A stretch of 49,687 nt of DNA from Chlorokybus atmophyticus. Its lineage: Eukaryota; Streptophyta; Chlorokybophyceae; Chlorokybales; Chlorokybaceae. The notes under the pieces are model-generated. The model saw only the letters and a list, made by a program, of their open reading frames with translations, was not told the DNA's origin and ran no database searches. Where the stretch lies: positions 1 through 49,687 of the forward strand of contig RHPI01001921.1 of the NCBI GenBank assembly GCA_009103225.1, written 5' to 3'. How positions within the stretch are numbered: the first letter of the stretch is position 1; each line of letters opens with the position of its first letter. The position numbers and the translations under genes are program-made. Of this stretch, positions 33,625 to 45,415 are shown piece by piece.

Positions 33625-36600
33625 ATGGAGGCGACCTACGACAAGGGGCAGATTGCAAAGCTGGACACCGACAACTACAACACATGGTGCGTGGAGATGA
33701 AGGCCTTGCTCATCCACAAGAAGGTGTGGAAGTACGTTGATCCGAAGGCACCACCACCAACACCAGGAGCGAACACTGTGTGGTCAGAGCATTCAGCAGA
33801 AGCACACTCTTTGCTTGTGTTGAACAGCAAACCGCATCACTTTCCCATGCTCACTGCATGTGAAGATGGTAGACAAGCTTGGGAAAAGCTATCAGCCGTT
33901 TTCAGAGCCAAGAACAATGCCAGAAAGTTGCATCTACGCAAGCAGCTCAGCGCACTCAGGAAGGAGGCAGCAGAACCCATCACAAAGTATGTTGCGCGCG
34001 CGAGAGAGCTGTGGGCGGACCTCATCAACGTCGGCCACAACATGGGGGAGACGGAGGTAGTGCTGGCCATTGTTGCAGGGCTACCAGCAGAGTACGAGGT
34101 CGTCGCAACCCTGCTGGAGACGTCATCATCGGAGTTGACGTTGGACGATGTGCTACCGAAGCTGCTCACCGTGGAGCAGAGGGTTGTGAAGAAGGACGAG
34201 CAAGCGGATGCCGTCGCCTTCTACACCGGCAAGCACGCAAAGAAGAGCAACCATGAAGAGAAGTACAAGGGCAACAAGCCAGGCAATCCTCGTCACAAAG
34301 ACCTCACATGCCACTGGTGTGGTTGGAAGGGGCACATTGTGAAGGACTGTAGGAGGAAACAACAGGGGCAACCTAGAGCAAGCACCAGCAACAGCGGCAA
34401 CGAGCACCAACACAAGGAGAAACATGTCGCCTTCACTGCATCCAGTTCGAGGGCGGGCACAGCTTTCTGGGTGGTGGACTCTGGCTGCGATCGTCATCTC
34501 ACACCAAACAAGGAGGTGATGGAGGGCTACAGGAAGCTGACGTCCACAATCAAGGTGGCGGGCTTCGGTGGCGAAGTACTGGTGGCTGAGGGAGTTGGCA
34601 ACGTACGACTCCAGTGCAAGGTTGGTAACACACTACGCGAGGTGTTGTTACGCAACGTCCTGCATGTTCCTAAGGCTATTGCGAGTCTATTCTCTGTGAG
34701 GGTTGCGGAGCGCTTAGGCGCGGAGATCCTATTTCGGAAGGGTGGCTGCTCAGTCATCCTTGACGGGGTCGTGCACATGGTTGGAATCGCTGATCCGGGA
34801 GGGCTCTACCACGTGGAGCAGCCTCAAGACAGAGACATTCAAGCCATGGTGGTGAAGGACAAGGAGTCGCCAACATTGTGGCATCGGAGGTTCGGGCATC
34901 TCAGCTACGTCAACCTCACTCGCCTTGTCGCTGAGAAGATGGTCAAGGGCATCCATCTCAGCACAGAAGAACTCAAGAATGCATCAGGTGCACTTTGTGA
35001 ACCATGCCTGGTTGCAAAGCAGCATGCTATGCCATTCCCATCATCCTCTTCTAGCAGTCAGCATCCTTGCGAGCTTGTGCACATGGATGTCTGTGGCCCT
35101 ATGCGCATTGTGGCGAAGGGAGGGGCCAGGTACTTTGCTACATTCCTCGACGACTACAGCAAGCTGTCCATCATCTTTCCATTGACGCTGAAGTCAGAAG
35201 TTGCTGGAGCTGTGCGCACAGTTGTGGCCTTGTTGGAGACCCAGTCTGGCAACAAGATGAAGGCAATGAGGAGTGATCGAGGAGGGGAGTACATCAACAA
35301 GGAGTTGAAGGAGTTCTTCGCCAGCAAGGGCATACGCCACGAGACAACGGCACCCTACACCCCGCAGCAGAATGGAGCAGCTGAACGCCTCAACAGGACA
35401 CTCTTGGAGCGTGTTCGAGCCATGCTCAACGACACAAAGATGGAAGACAGTTTGTGGAAGGAGGCGGTACTCACTGCCAACTACATCCGCAACAGGTCTC
35501 CGGTGAGCTCAGAGCAGAAGACTCCGTGGGAGCACTTCTATGGAGCCACACCAGATGTGAGTGGTATGCGTGTGTTTGGATGCACGGCATATGCACTAGT
35601 GCCTAAACAGCTCAGGCACAAGCTGGAGCCGGTCAGCAAGAAGGGCATCTTCGTTGGCTATGAACCGGGTTCCAAGGCTTACAGGATCTTGCTCGAGGAC
35701 ACTCAGAAGATCATCGTGAGCAGAGAGGTGGTTTTCCACGAGGGATTATCACAACCAGAAGCAGGCTTCTTTCCTGAAGATGAAGCACAGCCGGAGCATC
35801 CTGAAACAGTGGAGGCTACAGGCAAGGCCATCATCGACGATAAGGGTGAGCAGGACTCCACTGTAGCAGACAAGCAGTCGCACCTGCAGCAGGAGCACGC
35901 AGCTCGGAGATACCCAGTGAGGGAGAGAAAGGCACCTGACTTCCTACACAAGGCACACGTCGCCAGTGTGCAGAATGAGGAGCCAAGCACCTACGAGGAG
36001 GCATTGTTAGCACCAGATGCGGAGCAATGGCAGCGTGCTATGGACGAGGAGATTGCGTCACTCCATGCCAACAACACTTGGTCACTGGAGCAGTTACCGC
36101 AAGGAGTGAAGACCATTCCAGTGAAATGGGTCTTCAAGGTGAAGCGTGATGGTCAGGGCAACATTGAGCGCTACAAGGCAAGACTGGTGGCAAAGGGCTT
36201 CTTGCAGCAGGAAGGTGTGGACTTCAACGAAGTGTTTGCACCTGCAAGTAAGCATACCACCTTCCGTGCACTGCTAGCTATGGTTGCTGCTGAAGACCTA
36301 GAGCTGCATCACCTGGATGTGAAGACTGCCTTCCTCTACGGAGAGCTGGAGGAGGAGATCTTCATCGAGCAACCACCTGGATATGAAGAAGGGGAGAGAG
36401 GCACAGCGTGCAAGCTGATCAAGGCACTGTACGGGCTGCGACAGGCACCGCGTATGTGGCACATCAAGCTCACCAAGGAGCTGGAGGCACTTGGCTTCAC
36501 CGCATCCTCTGCAGACCCTGGGCTCTTCATCCATGCAGACAACAAGGTCTGGCTGCTCGTGTATGTTGATGATATCATCATCACCGCCAGGCAGGTGCAC

Positions 36601-37512
36601 CACCTGCAGGAGACGAAACTTGCTCTACAGCAAGCATTCTCAGTTCGTGATCTTGGAGAGGCCAAGTGGTTCCTTGGCATGGTGATTGAGCGCGACAGGG
36701 CGGCTCGCACAATCAAGATCAGTCAGGAGCAGATGGTGAGAAGACTCGTCACCAAGTTTGGGCTCACTGAAGCGAAGACCAAGACCACACCGTTGGCACT
36801 TGGCACTGCCCTCATCAAGGCAAAGGATGAGGAGGTACTCGACAAGGCTCAGTATCCATATGGTGAGCTGGTAGGCAGCATGCTCTATCTGGCAGTGTGC
36901 ACACGTCCCGATGTTGCACATGCTGTGGGAGTACTTGCTCGCTACATGTCTGCACCGAGCATGGAGCACTGGAGAGCAGCAAAGGGAGTACTACGCTATG
37001 TTGCTGGGAGCGCAACAGTTGGCATCAAGTTTGGGAGCGGGAGCACTGAGTTGGAGGGCTACTGCGACTCGGACTTTGCTGGTGACCTCAACAGCAGGAG
37101 GTCCACTACAGGCTACGTCTTCAAGCTGAACGGAGGCGTGGTGAGCTGGAACAGCAGGCTGCAGCCAACAACAGCAGCATCTACATCAGAGGCTGAGTAC
37201 ATGGCAGCGGCAGCAGCAGTGAAGGAGGCACTCTGGCTTCGCAAGCTCATGGCAGACTTGGAGCACCCCATGGCGTGCATCGTCATCAACTGTGACAACC
37301 AAGGAGCCATCAAGTTGTTGAAGCACCCTATCGCCTCGGCAAGGACGAAGCACATTGATGTCATGCATCACTTTGTGCGTGACAGAGTCACAAGGAAGGA
37401 GGTGGAGTTCCAGTACTGCAACACCGAGGGCATGCTGGCGGACTTCATGACAAAGCCATTGTCACCACTCAAGTTCAAGACTTGTTGTGCAGGACTTGGC
37501 ATCTGTGTTTGA
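33625..37512 (+). CDS. Copia Gag-Pol polyprotein, about 1295 residues
   Basis: I start at the ATG at 33,625; the frame is open farther upstream, but without ATG. The N-terminal Gag region (DNYNTWCVEMKALLIHKKVW) is followed by a CCHC zinc knuckle CHWCGWKGHIVKDC near residue 229. The aspartic protease site VVDSGCDRHLTP is near 283 and the pre-integrase motif LWHRRFGHLS near 418. The integrase has HMDVCGPM, MRSDRGGEY and PQQNGAAERLNRTLLER (about 486-595). Reverse transcriptase starts near 834 (KWVFKVKRDGQGN) and contains LLVYVDDIII near 980. RNase H follows (YCDSDFAGD, TSEAEYMA, DNQGAIKL). The order protease-integrase-RT is diagnostic for Copia. No stop or frameshift interrupts it, and it ends in TGA. 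All catalytic residues I can check are present, so it may be autonomous. Confidence 0.97.
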   Translation: MEATYDKGQIAKLDTDNYNTWCVEMKALLIHKKVWKYVDPKAPPPTPGANTVWSEHSAEAHSLLVLNSKPHHFPMLTACEDGRQAWEKLSAVFRAKNNARKLHLRKQLSALRKEAAEPITKYVARARELWADLINVGHNMGETEVVLAIVAGLPAEYEVVATLLETSSSELTLDDVLPKLLTVEQRVVKKDEQADAVAFYTGKHAKKSNHEEKYKGNKPGNPRHKDLTCHWCGWKGHIVKDCRRKQQGQPRASTSNSGNEHQHKEKHVAFTASSSRAGTAFWVVDSGCDRHLTPNKEVMEGYRKLTSTIKVAGFGGEVLVAEGVGNVRLQCKVGNTLREVLLRNVLHVPKAIASLFSVRVAERLGAEILFRKGGCSVILDGVVHMVGIADPGGLYHVEQPQDRDIQAMVVKDKESPTLWHRRFGHLSYVNLTRLVAEKMVKGIHLSTEELKNASGALCEPCLVAKQHAMPFPSSSSSSQHPCELVHMDVCGPMRIVAKGGARYFATFLDDYSKLSIIFPLTLKSEVAGAVRTVVALLETQSGNKMKAMRSDRGGEYINKELKEFFASKGIRHETTAPYTPQQNGAAERLNRTLLERVRAMLNDTKMEDSLWKEAVLTANYIRNRSPVSSEQKTPWEHFYGATPDVSGMRVFGCTAYALVPKQLRHKLEPVSKKGIFVGYEPGSKAYRILLEDTQKIIVSREVVFHEGLSQPEAGFFPEDEAQPEHPETVEATGKAIIDDKGEQDSTVADKQSHLQQEHAARRYPVRERKAPDFLHKAHVASVQNEEPSTYEEALLAPDAEQWQRAMDEEIASLHANNTWSLEQLPQGVKTIPVKWVFKVKRDGQGNIERYKARLVAKGFLQQEGVDFNEVFAPASKHTTFRALLAMVAAEDLELHHLDVKTAFLYGELEEEIFIEQPPGYEEGERGTACKLIKALYGLRQAPRMWHIKLTKELEALGFTASSADPGLFIHADNKVWLLVYVDDIIITARQVHHLQETKLALQQAFSVRDLGEAKWFLGMVIERDRAARTIKISQEQMVRRLVTKFGLTEAKTKTTPLALGTALIKAKDEEVLDKAQYPYGELVGSMLYLAVCTRPDVAHAVGVLARYMSAPSMEHWRAAKGVLRYVAGSATVGIKFGSGSTELEGYCDSDFAGDLNSRRSTTGYVFKLNGGVVSWNSRLQPTTAASTSEAEYMAAAAAVKEALWLRKLMADLEHPMACIVINCDNQGAIKLLKHPIASARTKHIDVMHHFVRDRVTRKEVEFQYCNTEGMLADFMTKPLSPLKFKTCCAGLGICV

Positions 37513-37545
37513 CTACAGGAGCAAGCGTTGGAGGTCAAGCTGCTC

Positions 37546-37554
37546 GCGTGGGAG
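37546..37554 (+). promoter_or_regulatory. Copia polypurine tract (weak)
   Basis: GCGTGGGAG directly precedes the 3' LTR, where plus-strand DNA synthesis would be primed. It is short and interrupted by a pyrimidine, so the assignment rests mainly on position. Confidence 0.45.
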
Positions 37555-37978
37555 TGTTGAGAGTATTCCTACATACGATCAGCATCGACCCTCCACACAG
37601 GAGTAGAAGGTCGTAAGGACGAGCACTAGGTCCGGACTTAGCAAGATGGCATCGTCGGACCAGACTCCGGACTCCAGACTGGAGCCTTACTAACTGCTTT
37701 GTATCTCCGCGTATACTTACTCATATTAGGCGTGTGAGAGCTTGTTGGAAAGCTCTGGTTGTAAGGAAGACAATGCAGCTTAGAGCGCGTCAAACGGCTG
37801 AGTATAGCTTACGCAGTGCTTGCAAACGTAGACGTGTGTGTAACTGGCTGGTATAAGAACCAGCGGACAACTTGTAATAGATGAATGTGATGTGACTTGT
37901 GTATGCTCTGGTGGCGGTAGCTCTGTCCGTGTGTATCCATGCTTGCCTCAGCTACATGTGCATGCTAGTCCTTCAACA
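37555..37978 (+). repeat. Copia 3' LTR
   Basis: This is a 424-bp copy of the 5' LTR with about seven substitutions and no length change. It is followed by the target duplication CAGGT, after which the host coiled-coil exon resumes. Confidence 0.95.
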
Positions 37979-40900
37979 CAGGTGCTGCTGAGGGTCAATA
38001 TGTCAGCGGTAATGAACCTGCTGGAGGTGATGAACCTGCTGGAGGTGATCATCATGAACCTGCTGTTGGTGATCATCATGGAGACGGCAGTGGTGATGAA
38101 CCCAGCGATCATGAAAGCAGCGATGATGACAGCAACGGTGACAGTGACAACGATGCTCGTAAGAAGTTGGAAGACGGTATCGCTGCTGCACGTTCAGGAG
38201 TCGCCAATGCTAGCAACATAGCCAAGTTGGTTGAAGGCTTTGTCCAGAACTTTCAACAGCAAGTGCCCCAACTTCAGGTAACCCTTGGCCAAAGTCAGCA
38301 TTAGTCAGTCTATGGCTACTTGTGCGTCACAGGCCGCATTGTCCATTTCGGTCAATGACCCCGCTGTTTCGTGTTTGTGCTCTAACTTGGTGTTTCGATG
38401 CAGCAACACCTAGAAGAGGCGTCTACAAGCACCCAGGCCGTTGCATCCGCCAGCACTGATGTCAAACGCATCCATGCAGCGGAGTTATCAACCGCTGTTG
38501 AAGCAGCAGCCAAGGCTAGCCAACAGCATGCAGAGTTGCTGCAACAGGAGAAGAAGGCCAGAGAGGAGGCCGGGGGGCGCATATAGAAGCTTGAGGTGGC
38601 AAAGCAGGAGAAGGAAAGAGAGGAGGCCGTGGGGCGCATACCACAGTTGCAGGCCGCTCTCGATGCAGCCAATGCTGAGCGACAAAGGCTGCAACAACAG
38701 GATCAGGCCAGAGCGCAAGACCGCCAGCGCGTACAACAGCTACAACAAACTTTGCAAGAGCTGGGAGAAATCAATGCTCGGCGTTCAGAGCTGGCGAGGG
38801 AAGAAGATGAACGTCTGTGCGGTGAACGCCCTGCCTTGAAAGAGCACCTCACCCGCTGCAAGCGCATTGAAGATGACGTCAAGGCCGCCTTTAACGGGAT
38901 CAGCGAGTTGGATGAAGAGTTGGTGCTGGCTTTGCAGCGTGAGGATGCAGCGCAAGAGTTGGTTGCCATCACTGATGACAGGGACCGCCTACGACAGCAG
39001 TTGGCGACAGCCGAGGAGGCCAGGAAAAAGCATCAGAACCTTCTTGACCAGCTTCAGCAGCAGCCCTCCGCGCAAGCACAAAAGCTCCAAGCAGAGGTTG
39101 ACGCCCTTAATGCAAGACTTCAGCGTCAGCAGTCACACCAAGACTCCATTCGGAAGCAGCAGGAAGACACGCTTCAGCACCAGTTGAGGTGGACCAATGC
39201 GGAGAGGCAACGCTTGGAAACAGAGAATGTGAGCCTACGGCAGGCGAGGAGCAGCTTTAAAGGATCAGCAGCAGCACGCTTGGAGGAGATCCAGAGCCTG
39301 CAAGAGCGCCTGCGCAAAGCCAAGGAGGCCTCGCAACAAGCGCGTGACGCTGCGCGCAAAGCCGAGGAGGCCTCTCAACTCCAAATCCAGCTTCAGCAAA
39401 TGGCCTCCCTCCAGCGGCAGGCGCGTGAGGAGGCGGACCGCCGACAAAAGGAAAATGCAGAACTGAGTGAGCGCCTGCGCCAAGCTGAGGAGGTCAGGAA
39501 GAAGCAGCAGGAGAGCGGCGGCCAGCAGCAGCAGGAGGCGTCCACTCAGCAGAAGGCGCTTGAGGAGGCGGACCGTCTACGACAAGACAATGCAAGCCTG
39601 ACTGAGCGGCTGCGCCAAAGCGAGGAGGCCAAGAACAAGCTGGAGGAGAGCAGCGGCCAGCAGCAGCAGCAGGAGTCCTCCGCTCAGCAGGTGCGTGAAG
39701 AGGCGGACCGCCTACGAGAGGAGAATTTGCAACTGAGTGAGCGCCTGCGCTCAACCGAGGAGGCCAGGAAGAAGCTGCAGGCGAGCAGCCTACGGCAGGA
39801 CAATGAGAGCCTGCGCGAGCGCCTGCGCACAGGCGAGGAGGCCAGGAGGAAGCTCCGTGCAGCAGTGCAGTCTCTCAATGAAAAACTCGGGAAGGCCTCT
39901 CAACAGGCGCAAGAGGCTGGGCGCAAGCTGCAAACAGAGGTTGAATCTTTGACTGCTGAGAAGAACCGCCTCGAAGCAAGAGTGGAGTCTCTCAACAAAC
40001 AACTCCAGCGGCTGGCCTCTCAAACGCAAGAGACTGGGGGCAAGCTGCAAGCAGAGGCAAGCAGGCAAGCAGACGCCCTGAATGCGGAGGTGAAACGCCT
40101 GCGTCAGGAAAATGCCAAACTCCAGAAGTCCAATAAGAAGCTTATCAAAGACGGCAAGCGACCAGCCACCATGGACGACCCGAAAATCCTAAAGGCGCAG
40201 GCGGACCTGGCAGAATCGGAAGAAAACGTTGCTCAAGCCATGCAGCGTGTCAGTCATACAGAGAAGCTGCTCGAAGATACCCAGCAGAGGCTCGAGGAAA
40301 CGCTTCAGATGCTGCAGACTGTAATGCCAGGTGGTGGAGCTGCTGACATTCCTTCCACGTCCGCACTACCGCCAGAAGCTGAACTGCAAGAGAAAGTCAT
40401 TGAACAGCAAAGGGAGAATAATCAACTTGATAGGCGGGTCACGAACTTAGAAGATGACCTGGAGCTCGTTGAAAAACAAATTCGCATGGAAGGCGTGCTG
40501 GTTGATGAGTGGATGCGGGTTGTAATGGAGGACTTCCTGGCTAAAAGTCCTGGCGCGCGGGCACGTTCGTTGCGCGAAGGAGGAGCACAGACTACCCAGC
40601 GCATACAGCAGTACTTGCAAGGTTGGCAACAGCTGATGGCTCCAGAGCTTGCGGTCTGCATACAAGCTCGCAATGCCTGGGCGCAGAGGAACAATCAAGC
40701 GACATGAGACACTTGGGACAGTGATCCTGCTGCACTGTGTGTTTTGATCAGAAACACAGCGCACCATTACCTCCGTGACATCAATCAACGGCGAGCGGAG
40801 AATGGGCTCCCTTTGTACGCCAACACTTTGGAGGCGTTTGGTGCTCTGCAGCCGGGCCTCACTCACTTTTTACTTCTGCTTGATCAGAACATGGCGAACA

Positions 40901-41040
40901 GATCATATACACACCTCACTGCGGCACAACGGGAAGTTATGCACCTGGGCCCACACTACACCAAAGCCGTTTATCATAACCTGATCGGCTACTACTTGAG
41001 CAGACACTCACCACCACCACCGCCACCACCACCACCCTAG

Positions 41041-41534
41041 TATGGCCTATAGACTGAGTCAGTAGCACCCAGGTACCTACTTCAGGTTGCTTATAGTCCA
41101 GCTGCAGGCTGGGCTTACTGGCATCCATTCAGTGTACATAGCCTGCAGAACAGATGTGCATAAGTGTATACAGTAATATATTGCCATTACATGTTCATTG
41201 CTTGCCCTGCTTGCTCGGCCATCACACATGCAGTCGCATGCACACGCGCACAGTGCACATAGTTGTCTGCAAGGCGCAGTTATCCGAACTGGTCTATGAT
41301 ACAGACACACGCACTCACAAACACGTGAATGCAAGTGCAAACACACTCACTTGCTGCCTGCTGTCCTGGCTTCCAATACATGCGATGTTGGTTGAATTTC
41401 ATTCGCCGTCCATCATTTCTACCCCTCTCAGTCCACGCAAAGCTGCTTCTGCTGCTTCCTTGCCTTGGCCAGTCGAGCTTTGTTTTGGCTGAGAAAGGGT
41501 CCTCCACCTGGTCGCTCGCAGATGTGTTAACCAC
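41041..41534. other. Convergence zone between plus and minus gene sets
   Basis: This is the short intergenic gap between the end of the coiled-coil gene and the end of the transposase gene. It starts with the CTATAGACTGAGTC motif that resembles the intron motifs elsewhere in the element. No gene is supported. Poly(A) signals for both sides are expected here but none is distinctive. Confidence 0.5.
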
Positions 41535-44500
41535 CTAGACGCCTAGCCTCCTCCCCCCTGCTTTCTTCAGGTAGTCGACTACCATATGACCGTCGGACCG
41601 CACCTCTTTGACCACAACAACCCAAGGGGGTGGGTCAGCAGGATCTTCATCTGGGGGCTCATGCGGAAGTCTGAAGTCGAAAATGGACTTGCTGTTGTGC
41701 CGCATCTCCAGGACATCGCCCTTTTCTGGCCACACCGGCAAGGGGATGTCGGCTGCAGTGACTCTCAACTCTGTGCTGTCATAGTCGTACGCCAATTGAT
41801 GATTTGCTACATCACGGTTGAGCAACACCCAGAGCTTGCGTTGCAACTGGTCTCCACCAATGAGCGTAAACTCATCTGCCAAACGCCCAATGCACTGTGC
41901 ACCAGTGTCTAGGTCAATCAGGTCATTGCCCATGGCATCACGCTTCTTGGTATAAGGCCGCACTTGCACATGGACAGTGGATTTCCGCCAATTAAACAGG
42001 TAGATCTCATCCACCCGGCATGGTGCGACAGTTGGGTCCGCCATCTTCACGTTATCAACGCCTCTGCGTCTGCAAATATTAAAGGCTTTACTCACGCACT
42101 TTATATCAAGAGATGACAGTAGACACTGCCCATGAGACACCTGACAGTGCCTATGAGACTTTAGGTCAGAGCAATAGATTACATAATTTGTAGACTAAAC
42201 CACACCTGTAGATGACCCCGTTACGCAGATATGCGCAGGACTTGCGTATGCCTCCGGGCAAGTTGCCAGTGATGTTCTCAACGCGCTTGATTTCCAAGGC
42301 CAAGGGTCCCTGAAGAGGGACAGGCTTCCTGGTGCTGCCAATAAGGATGCCCTTTTCTCTGATCAGTCGCGCATGCTCCAAGTCTGGGAATTTCTCAGCG
42401 AGGGTCCAGAGCTCCATGGCGTGCTTCTGAGTGCGCACTTCGTAATGACAGTCACTACATGCTCCACTCAGAGGCTGGTAAACCTGCTGAGAGTGCGCCA
42501 CTATATCATTAGCTCGGTGGCACAACAGCTTTCCAGTCCTCTGATCTTCTCGCATGACGTTGAGCGTCCTCAGAAACCATCTCCTTTGTGTACGCCGCAT
42601 GTAGCTGATCTCAAACTGCTTCCCATTGGTGAAGGTGTTGACATAGTTGGACACAGTGCGCTCTTGCACAACACACCAGTACACATCATGACTCCCGTGC
42701 CAGATGATGTCCTCCAGAATGTGACCGGCACCGGCCACATGCTCGTTGGGCCTTTTGTTGGTGCCAAACAGGTCCTTCGAGTAGACCCTCCATTATTTCA
42801 AGAGCGTCAGCAAGTTCCTACAGCTCCGCAGTCCAGCCATGTAGGCGAGAGTTGTGGAAGAAGATGCGGATGAGCAAGTGAAGCGCAAAGCTGACGCCTC
42901 TGGTTGCTTCGTCTACCAGATCGGACACAGTGTATGGCACAGCATACTGCACGAACATCTGCAAGTCCTGGGCCTTGAACTAAGCCAGGTGCTTGCTGAT
43001 GCCTCTTGGGAAACGTTTGCTCTTCAAGTCCATGGGGCTTGATATGCGCATCTGAGACAGCCTGCGCTCCACCTTGGCAATGTCTTCGACATGCTTTGAA
43101 CTGTCTGCACCCAGCGTACTGTGCACGAAACTCTTGCAAAGCCCCTCCAGCAACAGGTGCATCGTGTCATAGACAAAGTCACGGCAAGGGTTAAACTCAT
43201 GCAGATGCCACAACCGCCAGAGTGGAGATTTCCCTGTGATGCCGCACTCCATTGATTTTTCTTTCTGGTTTTGGCCATCGAGTGAGTCCACCATGCACGC
43301 GCTATCGAACGCATCCTTTGCTGCTCTCTCTGCTGGGGGATGGCGGCAGTAGTAGCGATTGTCACCATAAAAATGGTCTGTACGTGTCCTCGTAGTATCT
43401 TCACCCTGCTCAGCACGCCGGGGCACTTGGTGCTGAGTGGCTTTGAGGAGACAACGCCGGCAGGGGACGAGGCCTCCATTCTTAAACTGGCCTATCTCAC
43501 ATTGCGCTGGCTGGTCACCCGTCCAAGCCCACAGCACTACCCGCAGCGTTATCTCTTGACCTGCAATGAAGTCAACATCAGTATCTCACAACCAGTCTGA
43601 TAGACTGTTATAGGCCGCACTGGGCAGTGCAGCCTATGACAGTCTCATAGACCGCAAGAAGGCAGATATGCTATAACCAAGTCGCAGCCACTGAACAGTG
43701 GCTATGAGACTTTAGCACACACAAAAATGGACTGCATAAGTTGTAGACTCTGGATAGTGCCTATGAGACTTTGGGTGATATAGGTGACAAAACATGTTAT
43801 AACCCAGTCATTACCTGGTTGTCGATCAAGCACGCGGCTGTCGATATGATTGGAATCGAGGCCATAACGAACAGTGAAGCCGTTCGAGTAGAGGTTCTCC
43901 AGGTCACGCACCAGTGGTTCCAGAAAGGGCTTCAGACTGTCCACACCGTTTGGGAGCTGATCAGTGGGAACAAAGAGCAAAGGCATGACGGAAGACTCTT
44001 GTGAGGAAATGCGCTTCCTGCCATTGAGCACAGAGGCACTGACAACGGTGCAGCTCTGCTTCACAGTGGTTGTTGAGCTGAAGCCGTCGGCGTGGATTAG
44101 CAGGGCTATGTTGCGAGGGTCGCCAAGAGCTTGCTGTACCATCTGATGGTTGTTTTTGTGGCACCCTGAGCATTTAAATGTTACGTGATCGCCTGCGTTG
44201 TGATGCTCCAAATCGACATCCGGGATGTGGTGGCAGAATGCGCAGGACACAGGCAGCTTATTTTTGTGGCGAGGGTCCCAGAAGCTGCAGTGATGCTGCT
44301 TCTTCGCACCATGCCAGTACTCAGTGTTTGCAGCAGGTAGTTGTTCCACAGGGACGTGCAACCACTCATCTTTGTGGCGCCATTCCTCAAGATAGTCGTG
44401 AGCGATTGAAGGGACAGCTAACTTGGCGCTGAGCCAGGCACCTATACGATTGTACAAGAAGTCGCAACATTCTTTGCGAACCCTGCCGCATCCCCCTCCG

Positions 44501-45381
44501 CACGGTGTGTTGCGAAGGCGATCAATCATTTTTTGCTTGGTCTCGCCCGTGTCCGAGTCCTCGTCATCTTCATTGAGTGTGGGATAAGGTGCATCAAACA
44601 AGTACTTGCATGTGGGACAGGCGGTCAGGCGCTGAGGAACAGGCATGCCGAGCGCGGCCAACAATTTATCCACGGCGGCAATGTCTGTTGGCAGCTCATC
44701 CGCGACAGGGCTGTGCGATATTGTGTCGCCTGAGGCTGGCGATGTCATCCCGCAACTGCTCCTGTTCAAAAGGAACCTCCAAGGCCAGCTTGACCACAGA
44801 ATTTATCTGGCCAAAGATGAGCTTCATAATCTCGTTGACGAGAGCAACCTGGACACCAGAATCTTCCAGGGCTGTCACAATCTTTAGGTAGATATCCAGC
44901 CACTTCTTCGTAGCAGACTCCGATGGTGGTTGGCTGGGCTCGAGAGGTTGACTATGGGGAATAGGTGGTGCCCACCTGCTTGCGGCTGCCAGGTCAAGTG
45001 CACGGTGCACCCTTGCAACTGCTTCGTCCACCATTTATGATGACAGATCTTGGTTAGCACGCCAGCGATCAACACCAATCCACATCACCACGCTATCAAG
45101 AACCACAAGCAAGACACACGCGTGCATGGCTGTGTCATAGACCAGACTGGCACTGTCCAGTGCCTATGAGTCCTTAGGTCTCAGCAAAGGAATGCATAAG
45201 TCGTAGACACCGGACAGTGCCTATGAGACTTTAGGTCAGAGCAATGGAGTGCATGACTCGTAGACACTGGACAGTGTCTATGAGACTTTCGGTTAGAGCA
45301 ATAGATGCATAACTCATAGACCGCACTGCTTACCATGCCGCGGCATCCACTGAAACTGCAGTTGCAGATAACCTGACGATT

Positions 45382-45415
<34 letters not shown>

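Larger units (their letters stand above)
33074..37978 (+). mobile_element. Copia (Ty1) LTR retrotransposon, young and apparently complete
   Basis: Two 424-bp LTRs (33,074-33,497 and 37,555-37,978) start TGTTGAGAG and end TTCAACA. They differ at about seven positions by eye. The insertion is bracketed by CAGGT at 33,069-33,073 and 37,979-37,983, a perfect 5-bp target duplication. One uninterrupted polyprotein lies inside. Low LTR divergence and an intact frame indicate recent transposition. The target was an exon of the coiled-coil gene, in the same orientation. Confidence 0.97.
32489..41040 (+). pseudogene. Very long coiled-coil protein gene, split by Copia and by nonsense codons
   Basis: An ATG at 32,489 opens a helical, Ala- and Ser-rich reading frame that is cut at 33,073 by the Copia element. 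It resumes in frame at 37,984, after the duplicated CAGGT. An intron at 38,278-38,403 follows, then one exon to 41,040. The full frame would be about 1,170 codons. Most of it is Gln/Glu/Arg/Leu coiled coil with repeated modules (AEEASQ-, EEADRLRQ-, LSERLR-type), then a folded-looking C-terminus (NTAHHYLRDINQRR, YTKAVYHNLIGYYLSR) and nine prolines. Two in-frame stops break it: TAG at 38,584-38,586 and TGA at 40,705-40,707. Coding character continues through both. The coiled coil might tether or multimerise element proteins. The ATG lies only 22 bases after the SET stop, so both may originally have been one gene. Confidence 0.75.

Noticed and set aside
33837-37371. Several minus-strand frames inside the Copia element
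   Set aside because: They are shadows of the intact Gag-Pol frame with no domains of their own.
39494-39754. Minus-strand Pro/Ala-rich frames opposite the coiled-coil gene
   Set aside because: They arise from the Gln/Glu codon repeats of the plus-strand gene.
38584-42982. Alternative genetic code with TAA/TAG read as Gln (as in some ulvophyte algae)
   Set aside because: The bZIP, sugar dehydrogenase and Copia genes contain many Gln codons but no in-frame TAA/TAG. Two of them end naturally at TAA or TAG. The left and right arms show that one of the stops is a mutated CAA.
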